A stretch of 64,000 nt of DNA from Trichopria drosophilae (GCA_030407085.1 CM059585.1:12393001-12457000), one strand, 5' to 3'. Positions 25,942 through 39,374 are shown, counted from the stretch's first letter. A program made the numbers and translations. The notes: generated by a model not told the origin, from the letters alone.

Positions 25942-26376
25942 TGATCAGGCACTATAAGACCAATACCTAATAAGGCATACCTTATTGCATCCTGATCAGA
26001 CCATGATCAGGTATCATCCACGAAATTTTGGTATAACATACCTTATTGAATGTTGATCAGGGCGCGATCAAGTATCCTTCTAGAGAATAGGCTCTGATCA
26101 GATTGTCTAAATATGCATCAGTGTGTATTTCAGGAATTTAACAACTTATCTGATCAGAGTGTGGCTTTGTTTCAATTGACGTACGATGATCATAAACATC
26201 ATGGACTGGTTGTGATCATCCTTAGACAATAACTGTGCATGCCAGTTTAGTGATCAGATATCCCTTCTGAAATCCTGATAAGGTATGCCTTATTGAAACT
26301 TGATCAGAATATAATCAGGAAGTAGTGGCAAGGTGCACTTGATAAGTCGTACTTCATCAGTCTCTAATCAGAGTAG
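25942..26376. repeat. Cluster of TGATCA palindromes with CCTTATTG direct repeats
   Basis: I count ten exact TGATCA sites between 25942 and 26306, most in a wider CTGATCAG or TGATCAGG setting. Three longer direct repeats read CATACCTTATTG or TATGCCTTATTG followed about 5 bases later by TGATCAG (starting about 25976, 26037 and 26282). Around two of them the sequence is itself a dyad (AATAAGGCATACCTTATT, GATAAGGTATGCCTTATT). There is no coding frame. It could be a decayed minisatellite or a clustered binding-site array. Confidence 0.7.
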
Positions 26377-26959
26377 TTTTAATCCCAATAATTATTCCGG
26401 CAGCCTAAAAAGATTGCTGCTCAGATAAGTATTCCGAAACAGTACTTTTCAATTCAGCAGGCGCATAATAATCATTTTACGACATCTTTTGCGGGCGTAA
26501 CATAGCCATTTTATGACCCATGTATTAGATAGAGATTTTGCTAAGTCATCATTTTGGTAATCCTTCAATTTGGCGACTTATATGTAGGAAATATATAACT
26601 TAGGGAATTTTAGCTGTTGCTAATGGTTCCATTACTTTGGTATCTTTGATACTCCTTCCAATAATGTAAGTCGCACAGGTTTCAATAAAAGTTGCCGATA
26701 TTCTAGATCAGATTAGTCCAAATGTTTTGTAAAATACTTAGAATTCAAATTACATGAAGTGACATACGAAATTATAAAATTAACATAAGCGTTACTGATG
26801 AGGACCATAAACCCTATTGATACCAGGATGTCCCTAGTCGATCCCTATGTAATAGTGTGTATTTAGCAAATATCCAGACTTTCTAAACTACTCATCATTT
26901 CCGGATTATCTCAATAGAATGTGGGACATAAAGATACCCCATTGATAACTAGTAGTGAC

Positions 26960-27450
26960 TAATTTGGCATATTTGCCAATAATCCATCACACCTTTTGGA
27001 CGAGTTCTACCGCTGATAACAGTTTGGGACTTGCGGGGAGATCCCTGTATGCCGGAGCGAATTAGTTTTCCTTTCATGAAACTGGATGTTGTGTCGTAAA
27101 AGCTAACGATCCGAGAAGTTAATCGCGAGAAACATTCCCCGCTGAAATTCCCCCAGGCACTTTTCCTCTTATTCCGCGGATTCAATAGCTCCGACAATGG
27201 CGAAGCAAACGCCGGCATCTGCAGGACACGAGGGTAATAATAACGTTATTGATGCGGCAAATTCGCCCGGGAGCGTCCCAAGTATGCGCCGTAATCAATT
27301 TTTCATGGTTATCGACTTTAAGTCGATAGTCGCCCCTTTTTTGGCCCGGATCACGATTCCGGCGCTGAAGCTATGTGAAAGCTCCTTTTCCTCCATTCTG
27401 ATCAAAATAGTGTTTACACCATGGTTTACAGCAAGAATATCGGTTAAATG
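26960..27450. other. GC-richer intronic island
   Basis: CG-containing sequence such as GGCGAAGCAAACGCCGGC and GCCCGGGAGCGTCCC stands out from its AT-rich surroundings. Frames of up to 107 codons exist on both strands without recognisable domains. It lies about 1.3 kb before exon B, as does the next island, so an intronic regulatory role is conceivable but unproven. Confidence 0.35.
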
Positions 27451-27989
27451 TATCATGTTTCTAGTTGAAACTTTCTTACTTTTGTTGATACCAACTAGAG
27501 ATTTAGTTGGAAGGAAATAGTAGATCAAGTAGCATACGATATCCTAACTACAAAGTTGAAGATCCCTCTAAAGTTAAAACAAATAAAAGTGTAATGTCCG
27601 TGGAAATTGTTGTCTACATCCTAAGACAGAAGAGGTTCTTAAACTGTCGGTTGAACCTTGAACAAAGGAAAAATAACAAAAACGCAATGGAAATCAAAAT
27701 TTCAGTCATCATAACTAAGAAACCAGGCACTTGAAAGTGAAGTTAAAAAGGTAGTCAACTCTCCAGACAAAAGCACAAATTTAATTATAATATTACTACT
27801 ATGAAACTGACCTGATATTCACTTCAATGTGTTCTAAGCATTTCGAGTTTATAGAGAACTGTGTCGTTGAAAATTCCTTATCCCCAGTATTGTAAAGGAA
27901 AATCGTTTCAAAGGAAGCGAATGATCAGACCAGGACGAAATTCCACAAAAGAAACTGAACGTTACAGTCGATTAATTTGTACTTGAAGA

Positions 27990-28500
27990 TTATCTTTGTT
28001 CGAACGCGTCCAGAGTCACGGAAATGTCGGGCCCGCGGGAAATTCGAAAGATTTTTGTAATTAAGAGGAATGGGTACCATGTATGTATGTCATCGATTCG
28101 AGTTGGCTAAAAATGTTCAAAGGCAAGACGCACTCACAAAGCTCCAAAGCAAATACTTATCTTCATCAGTGTCCGTGGAGTTCCGAAGTGCCGGGATTTC
28201 TCTGTGTGCGTTTATCTGAAGCTCAAATGACTGATCACCGGCTTAGTACAAAGACTGGAATTCGATGCCAATTCACCTCGAATCTCGGATCCCTTGGGCC
28301 GTACGGTCAATCGGGCGTGTACGTCCAATTGCTTCTGTATTTCGTCGGATAATGCCGGTCGCAGCTTCGCCATCGCCAGCTTCCGGAGCGACAATTTAAT
28401 TCAGCGGCTGCTGATTGCGAGAATAATGCGACCGGCTCCTGCGAATTGTCCCTGGATCTGTAGATCCCGGAAGTTAATAGGAGGGATTGCGCGATATGGT
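27990..28500. other. GC-richer intronic island just upstream of exon B
   Basis: The segment, including GTCGGGCCCGCGGG and TTGGGCCGTACGG, ends about 230 bp before exon B. Frames on both strands are short and do not continue the DPP frame: exon A ends and exon B begins in phase 0 and they already join as in the family, so no extra exon is needed here. Confidence 0.4.
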
Positions 28501-28724
28501 CCTTTTTTTTTTAACCATCGAATTTATGTAGCATTCTGAATGCAGAAAGATTGATTACGAAAATACAAACCGGAAATTGTTAGAGAATTATGTCGAATTG
28601 TCAAGAAACTTGTTAATTTGTCAATCTTATTGTATAAAATTTTCTTTAAAACACTGAACATTTACTTTTGATGATTGGAATAAATTGAGGATACTAAACA
28701 TAACTTTCACGTTTCTGTTTTCAG

Positions 28725-28958
28725 AGTGGAACACAGAATCCAATAGTGAAATTATTTTACGTCGATTTAGAAAAAGTGGTGAGCGGAAATGCGAGCTTAA
28801 TAGAAATCGAGTGCCCTCCTGAATTAGCATCGATGGAGAGGATCCTCTCTGCGGTTTCCTTTCCCACTGACAACATCCTCTACGCCACGTGGATGAACCG
28901 AGTCCAGAATCAAGCGTATTTCCATTTATGTGATGTCGAGAAGCAAAATTGTTGGACG
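28725..28958 (+). CDS. Dipeptidyl peptidase IV-family protein, internal exon B (propeller blades)
   Basis: The 78 codons start SGTQNPIVKLFYVDLEKV, which continues directly from the YPK end of exon A as in DPP4 (YPKAG..NP.V...VV). Next come ERILSAVSF, ILYATWMNRVQNQAYFHLCD and QNCW. WMNRVQN matches the family W..R.QN segment, and the following two Cys (C-x6-C) match the first propeller disulfide of DPP4. GNAS is a potential N-glycosylation site, expected for an extracellular domain. The exon follows a pyrimidine-rich stretch ending in ttttcag, phase 0, and ends on a complete Thr codon before gttcgt. It pairs with exon A across a 23.6-kb intron and with exon C across 106 bp. Confidence 0.92.
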
Positions 28959-29064
28959 GTTCGTATTTTTATCTTCTACTAAAATAACATTAAAAAATAA
29001 TTATAACACCTGATAGCACCTTAATTACAGTTGCATACTATTTTGAATTTTGTATCGTTTTTAG
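28959..29064 (+). other. Short intron between exons B and C (106 bp)
   Basis: Donor gttcgt and acceptor gtttttag, phase 0 on both sides. The intron is AT-rich with a pyrimidine-rich 3' end. It is of typical short insect intron size, unlike its neighbours. Confidence 0.9.
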
Positions 29065-29300
29065 GCGTTGCCATACTCGGAAAGGGATGGATGGGTGGAG
29101 CAATTTGTGCCGCCATTGTTTAGCAAAGACGGTTCTTCATTTATGCTGATCTTGCCACAAAAGCAGAGAGACGGCGGTGATTGGAGGCACGTAGTGTTAG
29201 TCACGAATACAACGTCGAATAACACGAGGATCACGGCGCTTACTTCCGGTACATTCGTCGTCACAGAAATAGTCGCCTGGGACGAGGACAACAGCTATGC
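29065..29300 (+). CDS. Dipeptidyl peptidase IV-family protein, internal exon C (propeller blades)
   Basis: The frame opens ALPYSERDGWVEQFVPP and continues SKDGSSFMLILPQ, WRHVVLVTN, VVTEIVAWDEDNSYA. The GWV...P.F..DG..F..I and YRH/WRH patterns are family hallmarks of the DPP4 propeller. Two overlapping sequons (NTT and NNT) suggest glycosylation. The Cys pair that DPP4 has around the RH segment is absent, and I believe this also applies to other insect members. The acceptor is ttttttag in phase 0. The exon ends with two bases of an Ala codon before a perfect gtaagt donor. The matching single base is the first base of exon D, so the two join as NSYAYYLATTEND. The short 106-bp intron upstream contrasts with the 14.4-kb intron downstream. 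Confidence 0.92.
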
Positions 29301-30339
29301 GTAAGTTAAATTTACTAGGGGCTGGGATTCAAAACATAAATTCCGGCTCCTTTTCAAAAATTCGTATATTACAGTTTTTCTAAGCTCGCCGCGCACTTTC
29401 GTGGATAAGATATACGACCACGCGGTCATTCGTATTATCTAAGAGGACGTACTTTTCGAGACGTAATTCTTCGTTGGTCGCTAATAAATCGAGATTAAAG
29501 GAGAAGCATCAGGTGGGAGCCAGTTCGTAATATGGGGAGCGTGTAACATATGTATGTTAGAAACTAAATCTGTTCGATGAAAATTAATTTCAGCGCAGCA
29601 CAATGAAGAATTATTTGTTCAATTATAATTACTATTTTTCCATCGTTTATTTTTTAAAATGTCGTTTTTTTTTTATTGACATTCGAAGATTGGGGAAAGC
29701 ACAACGTAATATAGGTAACTCGTTGAAAGCGCGGTTGATTGGCTACCCAAACCAAAACTACCTACTTTCAAAGACTACGAAGCGGTTGCCGCAACGAACT
29801 TCTGATTTCTAATTTCTTTCCGCGGAATCAGCTTAAAACCTTGCATCTCATTTACTTAAATTAATTGCTGCAACAAAGCCAAATTCACTTCATCGCGAGT
29901 TTCATAAATTTCCGACTCTTCATTTCCTTCGGCGATGCTGGCTACCTTCCCTTTGATTGTTAATTAAATTCTTAGCGGAGTGGCGCGATATTAGACGTCT
30001 TTTAAATTCTGTCGACTAACTTTGACATCGCAGTCGGCAGGCAAGTACGAGGCGAGAATGCTCGGCGCAACCCTTTTTTATCAAAGTGCCGAAGACGGCG
30101 ACACTTTTACGGTGAAGTTTTCGGTCTGAGAATTTCATGGCGGCAGCAGATATTTTGGCTCTCTTTACGTTGATGGAGCTTTATGACGATCAAAAGTGCG
30201 ATCTTAATAACTATGCCGATACAGTCAATACACTTCAATATTATAAAACATGAAATTTACTCTATTATTTATTATACCATTACTTATTTACAACAAACGT
30301 TACTGACATGGTTAGCAAAGATAAAATGAAAACATAAAA

Positions 30340-31015
30340 TAGCGTGCCTAACCAGTACGGAACTTTACTACTTGTGTATTAGCGACTCGCTGTAAGTAGT
30401 AACGATTAGCATCGTCAGACACGCTCGCAATCTTTTTTTTCTATAATAAAATAATTTAAATATACACGCAAGTAGAGTATTTCCATAAAAATACTACATT
30501 TAATTTGATATATTGTCTGGAACTGATATTTATTATATTAATTGTATTTAAATACTTTATTTTATTTCCGTGTATCGAAGATTTAAATCATTTTCCGTAC
30601 ATCACTACACAGTTACCCGTACAGGACTTGATCGTTGTTGTCACTCACGTTGAAACTAATTTATAACTTGTAGCGAGGCAAAACGACTAAGTTTCGAGAG
30701 CAAATCATGAAACGCGAAAATACTCTAAGTATACTTCAGGCACAGGGATCAGCACTGTAAAATCTAGCTCGTACAGCGAAAAAGAGATTAGTTTTGATGC
30801 GCTAATTTATAAGTAGTAACAGGAAATGCGGCTTGACGGTCCAAATATTCGCTGTGCATCAAAATGATGTTTAGAGAACACTTTTAAAGGAAAATTAAAG
30901 ATAATGATAATTGTCAATATGGATGTTTATTTCCAGAATTTCAAATTGTAGGTAACTTTTGCAAAAAACGGCGTCTGACCGTCGTGGAATGTTACTACTT
31001 AAGGTATAAGTAAAT
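30340..31015. repeat. Cluster of AAGTAGTAAC-type repeats in both orientations
   Basis: CCAGTACGG plus TTTACTACTT (about 30353-30373, minus orientation), TAAGTAGTAAC (30393, plus), TAAGTAGTAACAG (30810, plus) and GTTACTACTTAA (30991, minus). The outer ones are followed or preceded by matching CGTCAGAC/GTCTGACCGTCG words, giving a loose terminal inverted repeat spanning about 0.6 kb. The unit belongs to a family found across the window. Confidence 0.6.
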
Positions 31016-31389
31016 ACTTTAACTTTACATATGTCGGTTTTCAATGTTTACAGTTCTTTTTACAATTTAATAATACATCATTCTTTTAACGTTCCTCCAC
31101 ATAAACACATCACGACGATGTACATCGATTTTGACGCCATGTTAAATAAACCATGAAATTGATGAGAATGAGGGAGAAGGCAATGAATGTAAGGATTCGG
31201 AACCACGATTATTCAGTTTCTAGGTTAAAATTCAGAAGTGCTATTAAAGGCACCAATTGTAAATTAAAACCGAAATTAATATTAAGCTATCGCCTTGTAA
31301 CTAATCGCTGCAATAACGTTATGAAGTATAAAATAAATAAAAAAGGGGGGGAACACGTCTCAGATCGTATGATTTCTTAACGAAGCCTA

Positions 31390-31760
31390 TAGCTCACGGA
31401 GATCGCTCTGGTTTCAGGAATAATCTTGAATAAGCGAACGAGATTAGGGGGACTCAGAAATTCTCCCTCCGTTCGAGAACTTTCCGCGCCTTTCATAAAG
31501 CGCATAACTCAAGACGCCATTCCGGTGCTCTTTTCGCGGTGTATTCCCAGAATGGCCCTGGGGAGCCAATCGACGAAGGTACGAATGAAAACTGCGAACC
31601 TCCGTGAAAATGACGCCGACGGTTCCGAATTTATCAGTCGCTACGCGTTCGACTTTTCCGAAGCTTCGCCCTACTTTCGACCTTCGAAAAGGATCGGAAA
31701 AGGCACGTATAAATATATAAATCTTTTCCGTTACGTATTTCCGATTGGTGTACCTACGTC
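31390..31760. other. GC-richer intronic island
   Basis: The island has an open plus-strand frame of 112 codons (31426-31764) rich in Arg and Ser. I recognise no domain, and there is no in-frame splice context linking it to the DPP gene. It could be chance coding capacity in a GC-richer conserved element. Confidence 0.35.
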
Positions 31761-32069
31761 ATGAGTTTTTGCAGACTTATTGCTTCTTCGATTTGCTTTT
31801 TGGACGTCCGAGCATGGATAAGAAATAAAGTCGAAATAACTTTCTGACAGTCCTGGGGAGTGCTGTTTCGAAGTTTTTCCACGGGCGAATACAACTTGTG
31901 AAGAACGATGTAAAAACATAATAATCCTGAAATCAATACAAATTCCACATGGCCGAAGTGTAGCGAGGACAATTTTTTCAAAACTTGTGCTTTTATTTTG
32001 TTTGAAAAAATATTCGTCAGTTACAAAAAGTATTCTCAAAATTGCTTGCATTAGTGTTAACCCTTAACC

Positions 32070-33000
32070 CTTTAACAACCAAATGTACATTAATTTACCG
32101 TGAAGGGTGACAGTAGTTTTTAGTAGTAAACCGTACAACAAATTTTGGAATCAAACTTAAGAATAAAAAAATTACGAGCATTTATTTAATAAAAATCAGG
32201 AATTTTTTAGGTTCCCTTTCACTTATCGTTAATTTTGTTTACCATTTCTGACATTAGAATTCCTCAGATATTTATAAATATAAAGTCAAAAGTATTCGGG
32301 CTAGAAGATAGAACTATTGTAAAAAATAAAATGTCAAAATGGCGGCTTAAAAATTCCTACTAAAATCAATTTCTTTCAAAATAATAGTCGCATGTATTCG
32401 ATTAAATCACGTCAAAACTGGGACCGGCGAGTTTTGTAGTCCGTAAGTCCAAATCTGATGTTTTCTGAAAATTCAGAAATGTGGTTTCCATATGGCAAAC
32501 GTATTTATTAAAATCAAACGAAATCACAAACTTTTTAACATTCTGTCTTTGAAACAAACATTTTTATTTTCGAGAAAAACAATTGAAATTAAGTAATCCG
32601 TTTTTTATTTATCAGTTATCCCAGATTTTTAAAATTCAAAATGCCTGATCCAATATGGCCTCCGGAACCAAATAAAACATCTTTTGCATTGTTTAGAAAC
32701 TTGGTAAATTGAAATCATTACCCATCTGCCATCAATTTTCCAAAATTAAATCTTTCACTTTTTATGTTTTTTTTTTAGTTTCCTAAACAAATTTGAAAAT
32801 TCAAAAAAGAAATAACAGTTTTAATAGAAATTAGTACTAAACATTCCATACGTCCTTATCATTAGTTTTAGGTGACACGCGAGCAAGAAGTACGATAAAC
32901 TTTATTTTGTTACAATAATTTCAAGAAAACTTCAAATCTCATTTGATATTTTCAATTTTTAACTAACTGAAAATTTTTTATTCCCACGAAAAAAACCTAT
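32070..33000. repeat. Piece of TTAA-type element with CCAT-type repeats
   Basis: TTAACCCTTTAACAACC at about 32072 resembles the other CCC-starting ends. AAAATGGCGGC (about 32335) and AATGCCTGATCCAATATGGC (about 32640) lie within the following 600 bp. No right end was identified. Two more CCAT-type units follow at about 33788 and 33906. Confidence 0.4.
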
Positions 33001-36000
33001 TATCCCAAATTTTAAGAAAAATCAACAGAATTTATTATTTGTTAGCAGCCCTATTGAATTCTCCAATTTGAATTTTCAAAAACTGACGCCGAGTTCCGAC
33101 TAGTGTCAAGAAATTCTTCGGATAGATTTTTTAAATATTTTTTTTATCTTGCAGTTTAGTCGGAACTACATTTATTGCAAAAACTTTTATTTATTTACAA
33201 CAATAAAATGTTCTAAATATAGTTTAGTATTGTCTCCATTTTTGTATTTTAATTTTTTTTTGTTTTTCAGTTTTATTTTAAGTTTTTTTTTTAATTTTTC
33301 GTTATATTTATTTTTTTTGTGACGTTCTGAATGAAATTATTGAATTTTTTGTATATCATTACAAATTTGAAAATAGCGTAGCCAAATTTACAGTTGTATT
33401 GCACACACAAAAATGTATTCTTCAAAGGATTAATCGAACAATTTTTAAAATTAACCTAAAAAAAAATAGGAGAGAGACTTGCAACCCCTTCCCCCTAAGC
33501 GTTTTTGCTTATAACTCATCCTACAACTAAAATATCGCTAATATACGCATACTATAGTAAAGAGAACTTAAAAATCCCCCATTCTCAACAAAAAATTATT
33601 TTCTTTCTCAAAAATACCACATTTTCAAAAGTAATTGAAATAGAACTTCTGAAATTGGGACTTGCAGGTTGCCCCTTCCACCTGCCCCTTATAAAATTGC
33701 TGAAAACAGAAAAACTGCACTTAAATCTCGTTAGTCTAGCGTATTTGATGTCGATGATCACGAATATGAAGTCGTATTTAAAAAATTAAAATGGCGGAAC
33801 GAATTTGGCGACCGAAAGTTGAAAAATCAGTCTAAATAGTATAAAACTTATTTCTAGGGTTTTTTTGGTTTATTGATCTAAAATTTAACGTCATATTTCA
33901 AGATTTCAAGATGGTGGATCTAATATGGTGTTTGAAATTTTAAAAATTATTAGGATTCCAGGTTACTACCTACCGATTTCACACGTATGGTTCGGGTATT
34001 GATTACATTACTTGAAGTATTTAACCAATAAGGAGGGGAGAGTGGTGCTTAAAGTTCCTCCTCTACTAAATTTATTATTTCATTTATCTCAGAAACTAAG
34101 AATTTGTGAAATGCTGCACTAGCAAGCGTGATATTTTATCTTTTGGTACAAAACATTTTTTTTCTTATCGCTTTTGATCTAAAACAGCAATGTATAAAGG
34201 ATTTAATTTTCGTTTACCATTTTTGTTTTTAAATGAATATCTTAAAAACTTCTTGATCAATCATGCCCGATTCATTTCATTCTTTTCTAAATTGTTTTTT
34301 CGAAAATGTTATAAGAATACATATATTCTTTTTCAATTTGTAATTCGATACAATTTATTATTTTTTTTATTAGAGACAAGTCCATTTTATAAAATGAAAA
34401 TATCAATACATTTATACAGGAAAAATTATATCCTAACTATATTTTATAACAAAAAAAAAACTTTTTTTATTTATTGGTTGTTCAAGCGGAATTTGCGATA
34501 TTCATTTTTGAAAGTGGTAAAAAAATTCAAATTGGTAATATAAACATGTTTTTTGCAAAATATTTTGTTACATTTTTGCAGTTTAAACACTGTATGAAAA
34601 AAGCGATTTGCAACAGAAAAGTGATATGTTTTTTTTGTGGCCCATTTCACAAATTTTTGCTGATTTAACAAGAAAATGAAAGCTAATAATAATTAATACT
34701 TAACCTGATTATGATTGACTAAAGTTATCACATAAATTATAGAAGAAGATAAACTCAGGAAATTATTCCCAATCCGAGTAGATTTGATATTTTCCCATTA
34801 TACAAAGCAATCGGATATAAACTGATTAATTCTAGAAGGTAATACTCTGTTAAGCGTTTTAGATCCAGATTTGAATACGATTGCATTGATAAACTAAGTA
34901 TCAAAAGTTTCATAATATTCAAAATCTGACTAAAATTAATTTTACTTTTGTTATTCATTACGTAATAAACAAACAATTTTTTTTAAAACAACAATACTTC
35001 TAGAGCATGCTTACAAACGTAAAACACTTTACGAAAGTAAATTTTTAATATAATTTCCGGTTAAAAATCATATGGTGGTATCTTAACAGAAAATTTATCA
35101 AATACTTAGCAGCTTGACAAATGAGAATTCTCGATTCGAAAGTTGAGTCGTCAATCTGTCTTCATTTATCTGCCCCGAAAAAAGTAACGCGGGTAAAAAC
35201 ACATTTTTTCATGTATTTGGCAGATGTCTGGTTCAAAACCACCAATCGACGATGTGAGAAAATAAATCGAAGTTCGAAGATCGATTTAGGGTATAAACTA
35301 AATTAGTACCCTGATTAATACGTTCCGGATAACCCTTGGAAGCAATCAATCTTCGAAGGATCTTCCTTCCCTCGGATTTCATCGCTCGTGCTTTCGATTT
35401 TTCGAAGGTCAAATGAGTCCTCAATGTGCTCAAGACAAATTTCTGTGCTGATAAGAAAATTGCTTCGCATTCTTAATTTGAAAAAAATATAAAAGGATCA
35501 AAAGTTGAAAAATGACCATTCTTAATACAAGAAATCATGACAATATAATACGAAAGTAAAAGTTCATTTCTCCTTATTTATGATGTTTCAAAATTCCAAA
35601 CTTATTAATAATAAAAGTAATAAATGGATTCTATGTAAAGTTTAAGAATAAATAACTTTGCTTTGAATTATGTACTTTCGAAGCAAAAGTATAGTTCCTT
35701 AAATATAGAATATTCCGGTAAGCCCGTAAAAACTCCTTTAATACAGTTATTAATTTCTTCATTCATCCTCTTTATTAATAATTTCTCGTTAAAAAGTTTT
35801 CAATATAATTATACCGTTGCAGTATTGCTCGTCTTCATTATTATTACAACAGATAAGAATCATGATTATATTATTTTAAAATTACACATTTTACGGTTAC
35901 TAATTTTTTAGTAAAAACATTTGCCAATTTTGAGGTTAATTTGAGATGAAATTACCGTCATCCCTCAAAAACATTACAAATTCGCTACTCATTTTTACGT

Positions 36001-36039
36001 CAATCGACGTAACTCGAAAAGTAAGTAAAAATTTCGACT

Positions 36040-37150
36040 CGGCATTATTTGCTCGAGTCAGAATCCCTTAGATGTTGAAATCTTGGTGCCATTATCCACC
36101 ACGTATAAAATATTGAATTACCCGATCCTGGAGAGAGAAGCATCATCGACGCCGGTAGTGCCGCCTCCCTAAGTGCCGCCGGGTGGAAATCGAACATCTT
36201 TATGCTCCGTCATTTCCTGTCGATTCAATCGAATAGACGGCGTGGAGTAGGTGCGCCAAACTCGAGGAAACTGTTTTACTCGAAACATCATTATGGACGT
36301 CGGTACATACCTGACGTTGCAGTCGCGACGGGAATTACGCTTTGATTACCGGTCGACGGGAGGATATTAGGTTCGATTGTTTTTCTCCATATAAAATTGG
36401 TTGCAAAACTATTTATTAATACTAAACATAACTTACAAGTGTCTAGTAGATGAAATAACACCTGACAATGCTAAAAAACATTTGAATTTTACAAGGGAGG
36501 CATAACGAGTGTTAAGTGAAAATAGTAGTTTTTGGTCAGACATTATGATAAACCTCCAAATACCTACTCTTGAATTTTTGAAAAGATGCAAACACATTTA
36601 ATAGTTTACAGCACACAATAAATGTATTCAGAAAAGTTTCTACCTCGCTACCTTGGCAGTAAAGTAGATAAAAAAGCGAGAAAGCTTATATAACAACGTA
36701 TCGCATAAAATCCACGCTTACAGAGGGAATCTCGCGGAAGGACACGGACCCCATTATCCGTGAAATGCATTTTCATCAGCAGTTTTAATAATGCCTCGGC
36801 GCCGGCGCATGTTTATCCAGGGCTGTGAATCACGGCAACATTACCGTCTCGCGAGCGTACCAATAATCGGGCGTGCGGCTTCAGGACACTTTGTTGGAGC
36901 AGAAAAAAAATAAATAAAAATAAAAACTCCTCGATTTCAATGGTAAACGAAAGCGCCATTCAAACGTACAATGCCCCCGCGCCAATTTTAACGGCGGCGG
37001 AAAAAGGGGTCGCACAAAACGGACACCACTTCACTATATATTCGCACGTGACTAAACGTGTTGCCTTTCACCATTGCGAAAGACCTTTTGTTCTGCACGA
37101 CGGCATTTTCGTTTATTTGCTGCGGGCGATAATTGATACGAAATAAGTAA
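36040..37150. other. Two GC-richer islands (36040-36370 and 36700-37150) separated by a repeat
   Basis: The first island includes CATCATCGACGCCGG and GTGCCGCCGGGTGG. The second includes CGGCGCCGGCGCATG and TTAACGGCGGCGG. Between them lies a TTAAGTGAAAA..GGTCAGACAT repeat (36512-36542). The 68-codon frame at 36940-37146 has no recognisable product. Conserved non-coding elements are a plausible reading. Confidence 0.35.
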
Positions 37151-39374
37151 TACGGTTTTATTAAAGTCTTACTCTTCTAGAAAATTGCTATAAACAAGAG
37201 TTCGTTTCAAACGTATGAATCTAATGAAAACTATGAATAAAAAAAAGGGTCGTTTGCCCAGAATGTGACATTTATTGTTCGCTGTATATTTCGCTTTACG
37301 AGAATAAAAGGTAGATATAACTTTCTTTTATATATAAACACATTAAATATTATAAATAAAACTACTTAAAAAATCGAATTAAAGAACAAAGCATTGTTTT
37401 TATGAAAGGAAAGTAGTCGAAAATTTTGTTAGTTTTCTTCTTGGCGTATGTTGAACGGTAAAGTGGTTTAGTTATTGTTTTCTTGTGACCTGTCGAAAAC
37501 AGAGTCGATCGATCGACAAAAAGTCCGAGACTGAATGACAATAAATAATTGATGTCAACTGCGGTGAACGGCTATGATGATAGTTCATAACTGAATTTAA
37601 TCGAATTAGAGCTTTACCTCTTGCATGCTGGGTACACAAGTCTTTCGCGTTGTTGCTGTACAACAACCTATTGTTATCAATTCTGTACACAATGCTATAT
37701 TCAGAGTTTGATGAAAGCCGCTTTCAAAGCCATTGAATACTATCGCGAGACGTTTGAGATTTTCATTGTTTATATTTTTCCTGTATCATGACGTCCTACA
37801 TATAATTAATTGGACTAAAATGCATGATCTTGTTATTAAATGTCTGAATAATATACCCGTTACTACTCAACCCTTGTATAATATATCTAACCATTCTAGT
37901 ACTACTGTAACAGTTTCTTAATTTTCATTACTAATATAATCAAACAAATCAATTATATAACATGTTTTTAAAAAATAATTAAATAGTATCTGACATATTT
38001 TTAATTACTTGACATTTTCTTCTCGCCGAAAGTTCAGAGTATGTTGTTTATTTATTCTGTATATTCAATTGCAAACCTCTTTAGATTAAGGCTCATCATC
38101 GATTGAATACTTTTGATTCGTAAGTAGTAACAGTGTTTACGGTGAGACATAGATATTTTGGTACAATTTCATTTTTAAATAAACCCCGACAATTTTCCAA
38201 TGATTTCTGGAGTTTTGAAACATTATTTTGTTAAAAATTCTATCCGATTTGTACAAATACAGTACACAAAATACTTAAGAGGCAAAATATAAACCTAAAA
38301 TGATCACCTTTCGATTATGCTTTGCAATTTTCGGCTACGATCTTTCAAAAAAAAAAAATGGCAGCGATTTGAAAAAAAATATATAACTTCTGTAATGTAT
38401 GAGTAAATGAAACCAACACAACTGAGAAGCAGAAGGTTTTCTTTTTAATTTCCACTATTTACTTTTTCTATCCGTTAACAAATCAAACTCTGCTATAAAA
38501 CCTTGATATTATAAATATCGGAACTATAGAAAAATAGTAAATAATAAAAGGAATTTCGTAGGCCTTTAAATGAAAATAATGAACACTGATGACAACAGGT
38601 GTTCAGAATTAAAACAAATAACAATAAAAAATAACATCACGAACATGCCGTTTATTCCGTGGATCGGAACTCTTAGAATCAAAGTTACACCCAGATTAAA
38701 AAATGCTTGACGTCATAATTCATTTATATCGATCGGTTCTCGATGCCGTATTTCATTCCTATCGACAGATTCCTGATAAACGTAACGGTTATAAATGGGG
38801 AATTCTCGCGCATATAATACCTTCAGTACAATTGAATCTTTTACACGATTGTAATGTGTTCTCTCTGTTATGAAAACTGTTTGTAACTGTTCAATACTTG
38901 ATTTCTAACTTCAGCTGGAGAATGTCGCATTAGGACTGTCTAACATACGTTTCTGTGTTTTTTAAGATTTAGAGTAGGTTCTAAAGATTTTTTTATCAAT
39001 GTAATTCTATGATATGGAAATGGTCACTTTTATTTCTAGTCGTTATAAATGTAAATATATATGCATATATCTCCAGAACTTTTATCGTTTGAAGTTTCTG
39101 AATTTTTTTGTTTTTCAAGGCACATTCTTGAATGCAATTTTGTTTCTACATTGCATATAAAATAATACAAATCACCTTGCGTAATTCATTTCAAGACTTT
39201 ATTAACCTTTTGTGCATGAGATTTCCCTCCAAAAAGTTGTTCTGAAATATTAAATCTAGAGATCGCTGGTTACGATTATGAAGTCAGATTTCAAAAATTT
39301 AAAATAGGTATCCAATATGGCGAACTTATTTTTTAATAATTATTGTAGTTTTATGAAATTTTGTATTTAGAGAT

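Larger units (their letters stand above)
5136..28724 (+). other. Intron between exons A and B (23.6 kb)
   Basis: The boundaries are gt at 5136-5137 and ag at 28723-28724. No exon, tRNA or intact transposon ORF was found inside. It contains the repeat and TIR elements listed separately, GC-richer islands (9540-9960, 10160-11110, 12000-12400, 14290-14780, 19190-19700, 26960-27450, 27990-28500) and long AT-rich stretches (for example 7420-9500, 20450-22550 and 23700-25900) in which I see nothing beyond low-complexity words and old repeat fragments. Confidence 0.85.

Noticed and set aside
25942..26376. CRISPR-like array
   Set aside because: The repeated unit is a 6-8-bp palindrome at irregular spacing in a eukaryotic intron, and there are no constant-length repeats and spacers.
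31426..31764. 112-codon plus-strand ORF in a GC-richer island
   Set aside because: No family match by eye, no splice partner in phase, and a similar open frame exists on the other strand next to it.
34190..34543. 117-codon plus-strand ORF
   Set aside because: The frame is made almost wholly of Phe, Lys, Leu, Ile and Tyr codons expected by chance in very AT-rich DNA, with no domain or splice context.
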